From contig JAUCBN010000006.1 of NCBI GenBank assembly GCA_035048815.1, forward strand, positions 16,507,001 through 16,571,000: a DNA stretch of 64,000 bases, read 5' to 3'. Below the pieces are notes generated by a model. It was not told where the DNA came from and did no database searches. It saw only the letters and a list, made by a program, of their open reading frames with translations. This document shows, in pieces, positions 1 through 11,350 of the stretch. A program made the translations under genes and the position numbers. Source of the DNA: Abelmoschus esculentus. Its lineage: Eukaryota; Streptophyta; Magnoliopsida; Malvales; Malvaceae. Position 1 is the first letter of the stretch. Each line of letters begins with the position of its first letter.

Positions 1-1025
1 TTATTAAAATATTATTATTTATTTATTTTTAATAATCTAAAAACTATTACAGATTAGTATATGTTTATAAAAATTATTATTTATTATTAAATTTTTTTAT
101 AAATAATTAATTAAATGATAAAAAGAAAATTGAATAATTGTGATTATATTGCAAAAAAATAAGTTATTATGAATATAAAATCTGTACAAATACAAATATT
201 GAATAATGTACAAAGATTATATTTAAAGACTAAAGTTAGGTGGACACATACTAATATATTATTTTGTACTAAGATTATATTCTCGTACATTTGTTCTAAC
301 TAATTAAGTTTCTATCGACAGATGAATAAAGGTGAAAGTGAGAAAGTGTTTCTACAGTTGTTTTATTTGTTTATTTTAATTCTAATTTTAGTACGTCTTT
401 ATAACATTTTGTTTATCTTTTTAATAATTTAACGTTAATATAACGAGTATAAACGAGTATTTTTTGTAGTGAAGATCGATATTTTGTTATGATCATGATC
501 CCTTTTATGATTTATAGATATGTCAAAAAACTAGCGGCGAAAAGATTTATTTTTCATATAAAATATTTAATCAAAGTATATAGTTTCTTAATTTTATTAA
601 AAAGAAATAATAAATTTATATTTTTAGTCTAAAAATTAAAAATAATCTTTAAATTGATAATATTTAGACTAAGTTGATAAATTGTATAATTTTTAGAGAC
701 TAGAACTATTATTTGGCCAATTAATGTCACTATTTTCGTTTGTTTTTAATAGTCAAGGTACCAAAATAAAAATAATATATAACATTAGGTATTATTTTAC
801 TAAAATAATTAATTTAATTATTAAAATAGAAATACAAAAATAGGTGAGGTACTAAATATGTAGTTTATCTTTAATAGAAAATCAAAATTTTAATGTATAT
901 AAAAATAATTTAAGTAATTTTTTAAGTAATTATTAATTGTATTTTAAGTCCCTAAAATATATAATTTTTATCAATTAGTTTAATAATGTTTAGCGATGTT
1001 CAGCAGTGTTCGTCGCACGTGGTAG
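1..1025. other. AT-rich intergenic DNA, no gene seen
   Basis: The stretch is dominated by A/T runs with no open frame of useful length and no recognisable protein motif on either strand. I see no tRNA-like or tandem-repeat structure. It is probably decayed repeat DNA. Confidence 0.5.
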
Positions 1026-1672
1026 ACTCATCCCTAAAACAATCACAACTCAACTTTTTTACACATATTTTAGTTATTAAAGTTTAAAATTATTTAATTT
1101 GATAACTTAACTTTTGAATTATTCATATTTTGTCCACTATCAAATACCATGATTATAAAATTTAAAAATTCGATTAATTTTTTAAGTTTTGGAAATTTTT
1201 CTTATTAAATTTATCATATTATCATATTTCATATTTTAATAAGATCATTTAATAAATAAAATCAATTAATCAATTTTACTTAAAATTATTAACTGTAAAT
1301 GAATTAAAATAATTTATTTTTAAATTTTATACTGAAATAAGATCCGATTAATTTTTAAAAATTATTTTAGTTATATGTTATTTTTAGATTATTTAATGTT
1401 TGACTTATGTTGTACTAATTAAATCGGATAATTAGAATATTTTTATTTAAATAATATTTTTTCTTATTAAAATGTGAAATATAATAATATGATAAATTAA
1501 AAAATATTTTCCGATTTTTTAAGTATTAATCAAAATCTTTATTTTGTATGACCTTATCATTTGAGAGTGGCCAAAATATGAATAATTTAAAAATTAATTT
1601 ATTAAATTAAAAAAATAATTATTAAAATAGGAGAAAAAAAAGTTGAGTGATGTTTGTTGTAGTTTATCCATT
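1026..1672. mobile_element. diverged foldback (inverted-repeat) element
   Basis: The left arm, from about 1030, and the reverse complement of the right arm, ending about 1671, share several blocks in the same order. These are a CACTCAACT/CAACTCAACT block near each end, a block around ATTATTCATATTTTG, and a block around TTATCATATTAT followed by TTTTAATAAG. Arms of about 200 bp around a short centre fit an old MITE or foldback transposon. No coding capacity is visible. The ends are uncertain and I could not define a target duplication. Confidence 0.45.
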
Positions 1673-3332
1673 TTTTTAAAGGATAAATCAACTTTAACTG
1701 GCAAATTTTAACATAATGTTACGGTAGAGACCGCAACGAATGCGAACTAAAAGTTAGGTGAAAATGTTAAATTATTCTTAAATTTTTAAACATTTTAATT
1801 TTATCTTAAATTATTAATATATGATAATCATATACTATATTAATAAAATCGTTATAAAATTTGTTAATTTTTATATAAATATTGATGCATAATATATAAT
1901 AATATAATGTGAGATAAACAATAATTTTGATGATAAAATTAAAAATTAATTTAAAATGAACATTATAATTTAATAAAAATTAAAAATAAACTTAAAATAA
2001 AAAATCATAATTATAAGTAAAAATTTCTTGTACCTTACCGACTAAGCCTTACCCCATTCAGTTAACATAAATAAATATAATTTCATGTATTTTTATACCA
2101 AATAGAAATTCTTGTTAGTTGGCTACGTGGAGTTTTCTGGGAATTTTGATTTTATTTTACGAAAAATTATTTAGTGAATCCTATTCATCACATCATTTAT
2201 AGTCTCAAGCAATCAGGATCGTTGATCTTAATTTTTTTTAAGTGAATTATCATTTCTTTCTTACATGTATTTAGTGGGTAGTTAGTTATTAAATGATTAT
2301 TTAAAGATAAACAGTTATAATTGCTTAGAATATAAACTACTTAATAAATAAGATTCACCTAATAATCTCTTATTTTAGAGATGTTTTCATTTATGATTTA
2401 ACCGACAGGCGTTGGCACTGATTATTTATCACATTCGTCCGATATATTTTTAATTCGTCACAATGCAATGCAGGGGGACCAATTGTGGGTCCTGCGAGGC
2501 TTTGTATTTAGCACACGGTCGGTTGCTTATATTAAAAAAATTAAGGTTTAAAAATTTATTAATTAAAAATTAATTAATTGATTAATAATAAAATGAATAA
2601 ATTGTATTTAAAAATTAATTAATTGATTAATAATAAAATGAATAAATTGTATTTTGATATGAGAATATAATATTTATATTTAATAAAAAAAGTCCAGCTT
2701 AGTATGGATGAAGAGTTTTTAACCCTTTAATCATTAATTGAACTAAAAATTTAAAAAAATAATTAAAATAAATTTTATTCTATTAATTCGGTTAATTTTT
2801 GAATTAATCAAAAATAGCTATGAGATATTTAATTGTTTATTAATATATTTGATATATAATATTTTTAATTCAGTTAATTAATCTATTTTAATTGAATTAA
2901 TCTATAATTAAGCTTTTATACGAATTTTTTTTATTAATCGATTTAACATCTAATTAATAGATTGAGATTTTAATTTGATCAATTAATATAATTTTAATCG
3001 AATAGTAAATACCCTATTTACGATGAAAAATATATTGGACAAAAAAGGGGAAATAATGTAAAGATGACTTATCCAAAACGAAAGTGAAGTAAAGCTGGTA
3101 GTTTATTTGTTCTGCGTTTACTCAAATCATCCATAATAATATTTATTGAGAAGGGTCCACTTTGTCTGAATCTTGATTTTTTTTATAATTGACATTGGAT
3201 TTTATTAAATTGAAAATATTATAATTATAATATATTCGAAAAAAATAAAAAAATAAAATATTTTCTATGAAGATAAGCATACTATTGAAATTTAAAAGCT
3301 TCCTGAATCTCCTTATTTTTGTCTAATCATAT
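1673..3332. other. AT-rich intergenic DNA, no gene seen
   Basis: There is no supported gene. The stretch contains the 45-bp tandem duplication listed separately and otherwise only A/T-rich low-complexity sequence up to the left end of the chromovirus. Confidence 0.5.
2565..2654. repeat. perfect 45-bp tandem duplication
   Basis: Bases 2565-2609 are repeated exactly at 2610-2654. The unit is A/T-rich, begins AAAAATTAATTAATTG and ends AATTGTATTT. With no mismatch between copies it looks like a recent slippage or short tandem duplication. Confidence 0.9.
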
Positions 3333-4193
3333 TGTCACGGGGCTAGGGTTCGACTAGCAGGTCCATGTGACCTTAGTCGCGGATCTCTTTGATGGTGCGG
3401 CTAAGTCAGTCTGAAAATCCAAGTAAAAGGCTTGAATGAGCAGCGAAAATAGATGCAAGAAAAAAATATGAGAGAAAAGCGTTGCTTTCTTGTATTACTC
3501 AAGAGAAAGAGAAAAATGAAGTGATTTACAAATGAAAGTAAAGTCACTATTTATAGAATGACTAGCTAAGATCTAACGGCTACAAATGATGTTATTCAAG
3601 GGCTAGGATTAGCCTAAGACAAATAATAAAGGAAGGAAAATCATGGTAGATGGACATTCCTTCAATGGATGGATGAGTGTGAATAATTTTCATAAGTCTT
3701 GGGAGACACCTTCCTCAAATCAGGGGATTGGGTTGGTGGCTCCTTCATTCCTTGTGTAATTCGGTCAACTAAGCATTCTCCAAGGGAGTTGTCCGGATGG
3801 GCTTGAGAAAGGCCTAAGATTTCGGACATAATCACTTGGGCAGATCACAAGGTGTCGGGCTCGGTCCTCGGGTACATCTGGGTGGCATGGCCCTCGGACC
3901 CCGAGTGCTCTTGGATGGTGTGGGCGCTGGGTTCTCCCCTCGGGCGGATGGTGTGGGCGTTGGTCTCACCCCTCGGTTGCGCATGAGTATTGCTGGTGTC
4001 GATCCGCACGGGTGAATGAGTGATGCGGGCGCTATGCTCGGCTCCATAGTGTGCATGTCGGGTGCTGAGTTCCGCCTCATGGTGTCGGGTAAGAATTACG
4101 GTGTCCGACTCGGCCCCTAGGTGTGCAGCCTCCTCGGTCATGTTGGCCCCTTGGTGTGCGGCCTCTTCGATCATGTGGTGGTGGGCTGTGACA
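3333..4193 (-). repeat. 3' LTR of the chromovirus
   Basis: This 861-bp LTR matches 9801-10887 along its length apart from the MITE present only in the other copy and small indels. It begins TGTCACGG and ends GTGACA, a short terminal inverted repeat. Unusually, its start in element orientation is open in the pol frame. Confidence 0.9.
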
Positions 4194-5460
4194 TTCTCCC
4201 GCACTAAATTGAGCGATGCCCTCGTCGCTCGGCTTTGATGGAACTCGGCTATCTTTTCACTGAATTGCCACAAGTCCTCGACAAGTTTCCAACTACCCTC
4301 GCTTTCGGGAAGTCCCTTCCAAAGTATAAAGTATTCATACCTTGGTCTTTGGTCGGGTCGTCGGGTGCTCGGTTGGATGTACTCCTCTCCGGGTCATCAA
4401 CATCCTCGTGGAAAGGCTTTAGCATGCTGATGTGGAAAACCGGATAGGCTCGAAGCTTTGACGACAAATCCAACTTGTAGGCCACCTTGCCTACTCGTTT
4501 GACCACCTTGTATGATCCCTCGTATCTTCTCACGAGCACCCTGTGAACAGAAGAATTGCAAAGTGTTAGGTTCAATTTAGTAAGGACTAAGTCTCCTACC
4601 TGGAACTCCATGTCTCTACGCTTTTGATCCACCCACTCCGGGTCATCGGTTAAGTCCCGTTGCTCTTGCCAGGCCTTTGTGAAATTAAAGGCTGCGGGAT
4701 TTGAACCCTCATACTTGGTCGCAATAGCATCGGGAGTGTGCGGTTGTTGCCCATTTACTATCTCGAATGAGCTCCTATTGGTTGTCTCGATTCGCTGCAA
4801 ATTATACGAAAATTGGGCTACATCCAAAAGTTTCGGCAAGTCCCTTTGCGTAGCACTCACATAGTGCCTTAAGTAAATCTCAAGTAGGGCATTGACCCTC
4901 TCGGTTTGCTCGTCCGTTTGCGGATGAAATGCTGTTGAAAAGTTTAAGTTGGATCCCATCAACTTAAACAACTCGGTCCAAAATCGGCCGGTGAAGCGAG
5001 TGTCCCTATCACTCACGATAGTCTTCAGAATTCCCCAATACTTTACCATATGCTTGAGGAATAAGCGGGCTACCTCCTCGGCCGGAAAAACTTTGTTTCC
5101 TGGTATGAAAGTTGCATATTTCGAGAACTTGTCAACCACAACCATAATATTCGAAAAATCGTTAATTTAGGTAAACCGAATAAAATCAAGAGAAATACTC
5201 TCCCAAGGTTTCTCTGGAACTGGAAGCAGTTGAAGTAAGCTCGTTGGCTTCTTTGCATCCACCTTGTCTTGTTGGCACACAAGACAAGTTTTAACATAGG
5301 CCTCCACATCATTTCCCATGTGTGACCAATAGTACCTTTAGGCTAGCAAGGCTAAGGTACGATGCATACCCGGATGACCCGCCCATCTTGAGTCATGACA
5401 CACTTTCAAGAGTTGCTTGCGTAGATTGTTGAAATAAGGGGTGTAGAGGCAATTTCCTCG
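3845..5460 (-). pseudogene. chromovirus integrase with C-terminal chromodomain
   Basis: The frame reads an HHCC zinc region (near 5400-5270), then the integrase core. A stop falls just before MVVVDKFSKY at 5145. SDRDTRF holds the second catalytic Asp, and HPQTDEQTERVN holds the conserved Glu region. The C-terminal part has the usual VFHISMLKPF motif. About 90 codons later a frame change leads into a chromodomain-like stretch (YEYFILWKGLPESEGSW, about 4330-4270), as expected for chromoviruses, where this domain can direct integration to heterochromatin. The final frame, from about 4273, runs straight through the LTR boundary at 4193 to 3845. Stops and a frameshift make the copy non-functional. 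Confidence 0.85.
4194..4206 (-). other. polypurine tract of the chromovirus
   Basis: On the minus strand the bases immediately before the 3' LTR read AGTGCGGGAGAA, a short purine-rich run in the position where plus-strand DNA synthesis is primed. Confidence 0.6.
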
Positions 5461-5493
5461 TGTGTAAAGCAAGTCCTCTTCGATCCAGAATCG

Positions 5494-5811
5494 TCAGGAC
5501 TTGCCTTCCTTCGCATATTCAGTAAGGCCCTTTATAGTAGGGTCGTGGGAAAGCCCCTCTTTGATGCTCTCGATCAAGACCCCCTCGGGTTGGCTAATTA
5601 TGGAAAATGTTGACCTCCGACTTAGTACGTCGGCCATGATATTTACTTTACCTAGATGCCCCTCTTGCATGAGCACTCTACCGATTGCCAAGTCTAATAC
5701 ATCGGTGTAAATTTTGAACGCCTTAGTATGGTCGGGAAGAGCCAACACTAGCTCACTTACCATGGCTTGTTTCATCCCCTCGAATGTCTTTTGGCAACTC
5801 GGACTCCAATC
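5494..5811 (-). pseudogene. chromovirus RNase H with internal deletion
   Basis: The start KAFKIYTDVLDLAIGRVLMQ carries the first RNase H aspartate (usually in a D-A-S context, here D-V-L). Within a few codons the frame jumps to NIMADVLSRRS, normally the very end of the domain. Some 80 residues, including the catalytic Glu and second Asp, are missing although the frame stays open. The enzyme cannot be active. The lost length is estimated from the usual family length of about 120 residues. Confidence 0.8.
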
Positions 5812-6607
5812 CTAGTCGTTGTTCTTTTTCAGTAACTCGGTTAGTGGAGTGGCGATGTTGAAGTAACTCTTGACAAAATTGCGGTAATAGTTGGCTAGAC
5901 CAAGGAATGAGCGAAGTTTGGTGACCTTGGTCGGAGGATCCCACTCGTTGATGGCGCAGATCTTACTCTGGTCCATTCGGATTTTGCCTTCTCCGATTAT
6001 ATGCCCCAAGAAAAGAATTTCTCGTTGGTCAAAAGCATACTTCTCCTTCTTGATGTACAACTTGTTGTCGCGAAGAACCTGCAAAACCTTTCTCAAGTGC
6101 CTTATATGCTCCTCAAAAGTGTTGCTATAGATGACTATGTCATCAAGATAAACAACTACAAAACAATAAGGAAAAGGATACAATACCTTTTCATTAAGGT
6201 GCAAAATGTGACGGGAGCGTTGGTAAGGCCGAAGGGTATGACGAGGAACTCAAATGACCTATACCTTGTTACGCAAGTGGTTTTGGGCTCGTCTCCTTCG
6301 CCATCCGCACTTGGTAGTATCCCGAGCGGAGATCTAACTTGGTGAACCATCTCGCGCTCCCAAACTGGTCAAACAAGTCCGCGATCAAAGGTATCGGATA
6401 CTTATTTTTGATGGTGAGCTTGTTTAAAGTCCGGTAGTCGATGCATATTCGTAGACTACCATTGTGCTTCCTTTGAAACAACACTGGTGCACCAAATGGT
6501 GCCTTGGATAGCCGAATATAGCCCGCATCCAAGAGCTGTTTAAGTTGCCTTCGTAGCTCCTCAAGTTCCGATGGTGCCATCCGATATGAGGCCCTTGTTG
6601 GTGGCAC
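5812..6607 (-). pseudogene. chromovirus reverse transcriptase
   Basis: Reading begins near 6607 with YRMAPSELEELRRQLKQL, passes SLRICIDYRTLNKLT (fingers) and WFTKLDLRSGYYQVR with its catalytic Asp. It then changes frame near 6300 (FLVIPFGLTNAPVTF) and again near 6200 into VVYLDDIVIYS, the YLDD active site, ending with the thumb motif LRSFLGLANYYRNF. All polymerase motifs are present but spread over three frames. The N-terminal side is cut off from the protease by the solo LTR at 6611-7952. Confidence 0.88.
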
Positions 6608-6610
6608 AAT

Positions 6611-7952
6611 GATGAGTGCCTAAAAGACAGTTATATACTATCCTTCTCATGGTATTTTATGCATCTATTATACACCAACTTGATCCGAAATATGGACTCT
6701 TTGCATAATATTAGATATTCCGTTATCACTACTTATAAAGACGAAATTTATAGAGAATGCAGATATTATTACATATTCTGTACATGCAGGAATATCTAGG
6801 GCCGAGGCAGCAATGAAACAGTATTGAGGCCGAGGTAGAGACAAGGCCATGACAGCATCCAGAGTGGCAACATCAATATTGTAGACGCAATGAAAGATAA
6901 AAATATAAAGAACATTCTGGAAGATGCAGCGCACCAATTGGACCAGGCTAACGCATTAAAAGCTCAAGTCAAAGACCAAACGGGAAAATCCTTCTAGAAG
7001 GCGTTAAACTTGGAAATATCAGATCTCTTGAAGAAGACTTGTTCCTTACTCCAAGTTAGAATCTATTTAGGAAAGGTTTGCCCTAGGTTAAGACTATATA
7101 TAGCCTAGCCGGCCACATTGTTTAGAGAGCCGATTTTAGAGAAACCCTTCCCCTAAGAATTGTACCTATCAATAGTATATTCTAAAATTCTTAGGGATAG
7201 GTGGAGGTTGTAGATATTAGTGAGAGGAGATTGTTTCTTGTTTCTTTGTTCTAATACAATAATAATATCAAAGTTTGCTTATCCTATTGCCATTCCTTGT
7301 TCTTGCATTCAAGCTCGAGAGAGAAGTTTGTAAGTAATATATTTATCTAGCATCGAGAGGTGTAGATTCACGAAAGGGATAAGTACGATATTGTAGACAC
7401 TAACTCGACCCAGAGATAGGTTAAGAGTTTCAACAGCTAAAAGAAGTGTTGTATTGGTTGGTGATTATCGTTGATTTACGTCAAGAGGTATCGTCAAGGA
7501 CCAGTCATCAACAACACTCTGACTTAGAGATAAGCGAAGTCAACTACGGATATTTTGCTGAACTTTGATACATCTGCCCAAGAGCAAGAGATTGTCGCGG
7601 CAAAGAACACTAACGCTGCCGAAGTTGTATCTACAGTACTACCGAAGCAGTATTGTGTAATTGCATTGGACAAGAAGAAGATCAATCGAATCCACTAATT
7701 GACGCAGCTGAATCCTACCTATTTTCTCTATATCTTTCTCAATTCTTTATTTTATGTTTTGTCATTTAATTATCTAGTTAGTTAAACAAATCCACTTATA
7801 TGTATTTTTACTTTATCTTTCAGGAGCAAGGGAACAAAGGGAGACATATTAAATATACCAATCCCTATGGAGACAATACAAGATATACTTATCACTTTAT
7901 TACTTAACGATGTGTACACTTGCGCTTAATTGCGCTTTTATTACACGCATCA
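6611..7952 (+). mobile_element. solo LTR of an Athila-type element
   Basis: This 1342-bp sequence starts TGATGAGTGC and ends ACACGCATCA. It matches along its length the LTRs of the Athila element at 22699-24048 and 30791-32140. No internal region is attached. It is flanked by CACAA (6606-6610) and CATAA (7953-7957), a 5-bp target duplication with one mismatch. It sits between the protease and RT parts of the chromovirus, so it is younger than that element. A solo LTR forms by recombination between the two LTRs of one insertion. Confidence 0.92.
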
Positions 7953-8552
7953 CATAATATTAAGATATAACTCGATCTTGTTATTGACTTCTCGCTTTGG
8001 TGGCAACACCTTTGGTAACTCAGAAGGCATAGTGTCCTTGAACTCTTCAAGGACTTATCCCACGACATTTGGGATCTTCATGGTATCCATGGGTTCATCC
8101 TCCTTGAACACGACAAGGTAGGATGTCTCATCCTTGTGCACGCCCTTGTTGAATTGGATTGCGGATAGCACCTTGTCTTGCACACCTGCCTCTCGACTCA
8201 CCAGGACAACACATTGATATTGGCGGTCGAGGATACATAAATAATCGGCAAAAGGCAAGATAAGCGCATTAATCCGATCCAAAAATGATAAACCAATTAC
8301 AAAATCATAATCGTCTAAGGAAATTACCTTGATGGACTCTTTACCCGTCCAACTCCCAAGTTGAAGCTTTACTCGTTTTGCCATTCCAACAATGGGCTCC
8401 TCCTTGGAGATGACTGTTTTGATCCATCCGCTTGCCTTCTCCACATGAAGGCCAAGCCTTTTGGAAGCCCCGTCGAACATCAACAACTCCGATGCTCCAG
8501 TGTCCACTAGTGCGCTCAATTGCTTTCCCGCAATTGTTACTTCAACATACAT
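7953..8552 (-). pseudogene. chromovirus retropepsin and linker to RT
   Basis: The open frame from 8552 contains ALVDTGASELLMF, the DTG active site of a retroviral-type aspartic protease. It is followed by the conserved hydrophobic-Gly motif (YDFVIGLSFLDRI) and ends at 8055. The next codons, continuing to 7953, read as the usual linker before RT (PKVLPPKREVNNKIEL) and are then cut by the solo LTR. This protease processes the gag-pol polyprotein. The domain itself looks intact; the surrounding polyprotein does not. Confidence 0.85.
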
Positions 8553-8559
8553 AAGGCCC

Positions 8560-9756
8560 TTGTTCCTGCGAGTAGACTTAGTTTGAAGGGAACTAATGAT
8601 GGAACTAAGTTGGACCCTTACCTCGAATGACTCCTTATCCGTTTTGATGGCCGAAATATTGGCCTTGTTTGGGCAATCTTTGAAGTAATGAGGCCCATCA
8701 CAATAGAAGCACTTGACTGGACCTCAGTCCTTTTTTTTCCATGATTGAAAAACCTGTTGGACTTGTTGTTCGAATGCTTCTAGTGTTCACTCGATGACTT
8801 TTCTGAACCACTTTTGGACTGCTTGTCTCGATCCCAACCATTACCTTTTTGTTTTGGTTTTGGCTTTAAAGACTCGCCCTTCTTCTCGAATTTTGCTATG
8901 GCTTCATCCTCGTCCAAAGCCTTGGAAAAATCAGTGACACCATGCTTTCCAACTCTAAGTTGGCCTATCGTTGGAGTCCGTCCATGAAGATTGAAAAACC
9001 TTTATCTTCTCCCAAGTTCAGGATTTAAAGTTTGACCTCAGTAAACTTCTTCACATACTCTTGGATGGTGCTGTCATGCTTGAGTTGTCGAAGCTTTGTT
9101 CGCAACTCTCTTTGTACGTTTTTGGGATAGAAGGCCTCATTGACTTCAGCTTGGAGTTCTTCCCATGTCTCGACTGAAGCTTATTTGCTCTTCTCTTCTG
9201 TACACCTGCGTCGCCACCATAAAATAGCGGTCTCAATAAAATAAGAGGAAGCAATATTTACCTTTATGGACTCTTCCACAATGTTCATGCGGTAGAAATA
9301 TTGATCCATGCTCTAGATGAAATTCTTTACATCTTAAGCATCTCTCGATCCCTTAAACACCTTCGGCTTTGGGACATCGGCTAAAACCTTTATTGGGCTA
9401 GCCATCACACCATTGGACATGGCGCTTTTATACATGAACATATCAGACTTCATCACGTCCACGATCTTCTTGAGATTATTCAATTCGGACTTGAGTGATG
9501 CATTTTACAACTCTAAGTTCTCCATCGTATCATCGATGAGGCTTTGGAAATCTTCTTTGAGACTGTCCCCCTTGTTCTCCAACTCATTCAGTCGGTCGTC
9601 TACCACATCGAGTCGTTCCGTTGACTCCCTTATGGAATTCTTCAAGCGGGTGACTTTGTCTTGCGAAGAAGAAATTGCATCTCTCGAACTAGCCCTCTTG
9701 GCTTTGTCCGAACGAGTCTCGACGATTTTTTCTACAACTTCACTCAGGTTTGTCAT
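8560..9756 (-). pseudogene. chromovirus gag with CCHC-type zinc knuckle
   Basis: The minus-strand frame opens at 9756 with MTNLSEVVEKIVETRSDKAK, a charged coiled-coil-like N-terminus. It continues through the capsid-like retrotransposon gag domain (AILWWRRR near 9220, WEELQAEVNEAFYP near 9150, QLKHDSTIQEYVKKF near 9080). Near 8673-8711 there is a zinc knuckle CFYCDGPHYFKDC, spacing C-x2-C-x3-H-x4-C. Stops near 9505, 9340 and 9190 and shifted frames after 9000 show it is inactive. Gag forms the virus-like particle and the knuckle binds the RNA. Confidence 0.82.
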
Positions 9757-9784
9757 CTTTTGAATGGATCGTTACTGAAAAACT

Positions 9785-9798
9785 TGACTCTGATACCA
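9785..9798 (-). promoter_or_regulatory. primer binding site (tRNA-iMet type)
   Basis: On the minus strand, two bases inside the 5' LTR, the sequence reads TGGTATCAGAGTCA. This matches the standard initiator-methionine tRNA primer site TGGTATCAGAGC of plant LTR elements and fixes the element's orientation. Confidence 0.85.
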
Positions 9799-9800
9799 CT

Positions 9801-10887
9801 TGTCACGGGGCTAGGGTTCGACTATCGGGTCCTTACAGCCTTAGTCGCGGATCTCTTCGATGGTGCGGCTAAGTTAACCTGAAAATCCAAGTAAAAGGCT
9901 TGGATGAGCAGCGAAAACAGATGCAAGGAAGAAAAGATAAGAGAAAAGAGTTTCTTTCTTGTATTACTCAAGAAAAAATGAAAAATGAAATGATTTACAA
10001 ATGAAAGTAAAGTCACTATTTATAGGATAGCTAGCTAAGATCTAACTGCTACAAATGATGTTAATCAAGGTCTAGGATTAGCCTAAGACAAATAATAAAG
10101 GAAGGAAAATCATGGTAGGTGGACATTCCTTCAATGGATGGATGGGTGTGGACAATTTCCATAAGTCTTGGGAGACACCTTCATCAAATCAGGGGATTGG
10201 GTTGGTGGCTCCTTCATTCCTTGTGTAATCCAGTCAACTAAACATTCTCCAAGGGGAGAAATTATATCATGGGGCAGTCCCACCACGTCATCCATGAGAC
10301 CGACCAATGATAATCATCCACCTTATTATTTTTTAATTTTTAAAGTGAAGATTCACTTGAAAAAAATATGACATAGAAAAGTTGATGAAGTGGGTAGTTA
10401 TCATTGGTCGGTCCCATGAACACGTGGTGAGACTGACCCATGATATAATTTTTCCTCTAAGGGAGTTGGCCGGATGGGCTTGAGAAAGGCTTAAGATTTC
10501 GAACATAATCACTTGGGCAGATCCCAAGGTGTCCCTCGGTGTGTCTAGGTGGCATGGCCATTGGACCCTGGGTGCTTTTAGATGGTGCGGGTGTTGGGTT
10601 CGCCCCTCGATCGGATGGTGTGGGCGCTGGTCTCTCCCATCGGTTGCGCATGAGTAGTGTTGGTGTCGGCCCGTACGAGTGGATGAGTGGTGCGGGCGCT
10701 ATGCTCGGCTCCTTGGTGTACACGTCGGGTGTTATGCTCGACTCCATGTGTGCACGTCGGGTGCTGAGTTCTACCGTGTTGGGCAGGAACTACGGTGTCC
10801 GACTCGGCCCCTAGGTGTGCGGCCTCCTCGATCATGTTGGCCCCTTGGTGTGCGGCCTCCTCGATCATGTGGTGGCGGACTGTGACA
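9801..10887 (-). repeat. 5' LTR of the chromovirus, carrying a MITE
   Basis: This copy is 1087 bp against 861 bp for the partner LTR. Most of the difference is the 199-bp MITE plus its 9-bp duplication at 10256-10463. The part from 10868 down to 10578 is open in one minus-strand frame encoding His/Ala/Gly/Glu-rich repeats, the same frame that continues pol in the other LTR. Confidence 0.9.
10256..10454. mobile_element. Mutator-type MITE in the LTR
   Basis: The 199-bp element has long terminal inverted repeats: the left end GAGAAATTATATCATGGGGC pairs with the right-end complement GAAAAATTATATCATGGGTC, and pairing extends about 57 bp to ACCGACCAATGATAA. It is flanked by CTCCAAGGG (10247-10255) and CTCTAAGGG (10455-10463), a 9-bp duplication with one mismatch. 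The partner LTR shows the empty site. Nine-base duplications are typical of Mutator-like elements. Confidence 0.9.
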
Positions 10888-10982
10888 ATATGTATAAGAA
10901 GTAGAACAGTGGATATGTGTTAGTTTTGTTTTAAAGTTTAATATAATTAATTTAATAAACGATCTATTTATAAAAATAAAAA

Positions 10983-11350
10983 AGGTAAACGGCATAAATG
11001 GTCCCTTGATTATATTTCAGTTATCTTTTACATCTTTTAATTATCAAATGTTATAAATTCGTCCATTAACTAATATTTTTGATGTAAAGTGGTCCTGTAT
11101 TGTTAAAAATTTGATGGGAAACTGACGTAGATATTAACATATTGACTTGGATAACCATATGGCATCCCACAATCTCTATAATTCAACACAACATGTTATC
11201 ATTCACATCAGTTTTTCGTCAAATTTTTAACAACACATGACCACTTTGTATCAAAAAAGTTAGTCAATGGACTAATTTATAACATTTAATAGTCAAGGAG
11301 TGTAAAAGATAATTAAGATATAATCAAGAGACCATTTATATAGTTTACCC
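10983..11350. mobile_element. Mutator-type foldback MITE
   Basis: This 368-bp element has arms of about 145 bp that pair end to end: left GGTAAACGGCATAAATGGTC, right complement GGTAAACTATATAAATGGTC, continuing through AAATGTTATAAATT and TTGTTAAAAATTTGA. The identical 9-mer AAATAAAAA lies at 10974-10982 and 11351-11359, a perfect target duplication. No coding sequence is seen. Confidence 0.85.

Larger units (their letters stand above)
3333..10887 (-). mobile_element. Ty3/gypsy chromovirus, LTR to LTR, nested insertions
   Basis: The element is bounded by two LTRs that begin TGTCACGGGG and end TGTGACA, with the internal region read on the minus strand. The order gag, zinc knuckle, protease, RT, RNase H, integrase, chromodomain is that of Ty3/gypsy elements of the chromovirus group. 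ATAT lies on both outer sides (3329-3332 and 10888-10891). This may be a 4-bp target duplication, but in AT-rich DNA it could be chance. The coding region has many stops and frameshifts, a solo Athila LTR inside pol and an in-frame deletion in RNase H, so the copy is dead. Confidence 0.92.

Noticed and set aside
9413..9763. A 116-codon plus-strand open frame
   Set aside because: It is the antisense of the coiled-coil N-terminus of the chromovirus gag, which explains the openness.
9785..9798. Possible tRNA gene fragments at the primer sites (9785, 24055, 46226, 49084)
   Set aside because: Only 13-18 bases complementary to tRNA 3' ends are present, as expected for retroelement primer binding sites. 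No cloverleaf can be formed around them.
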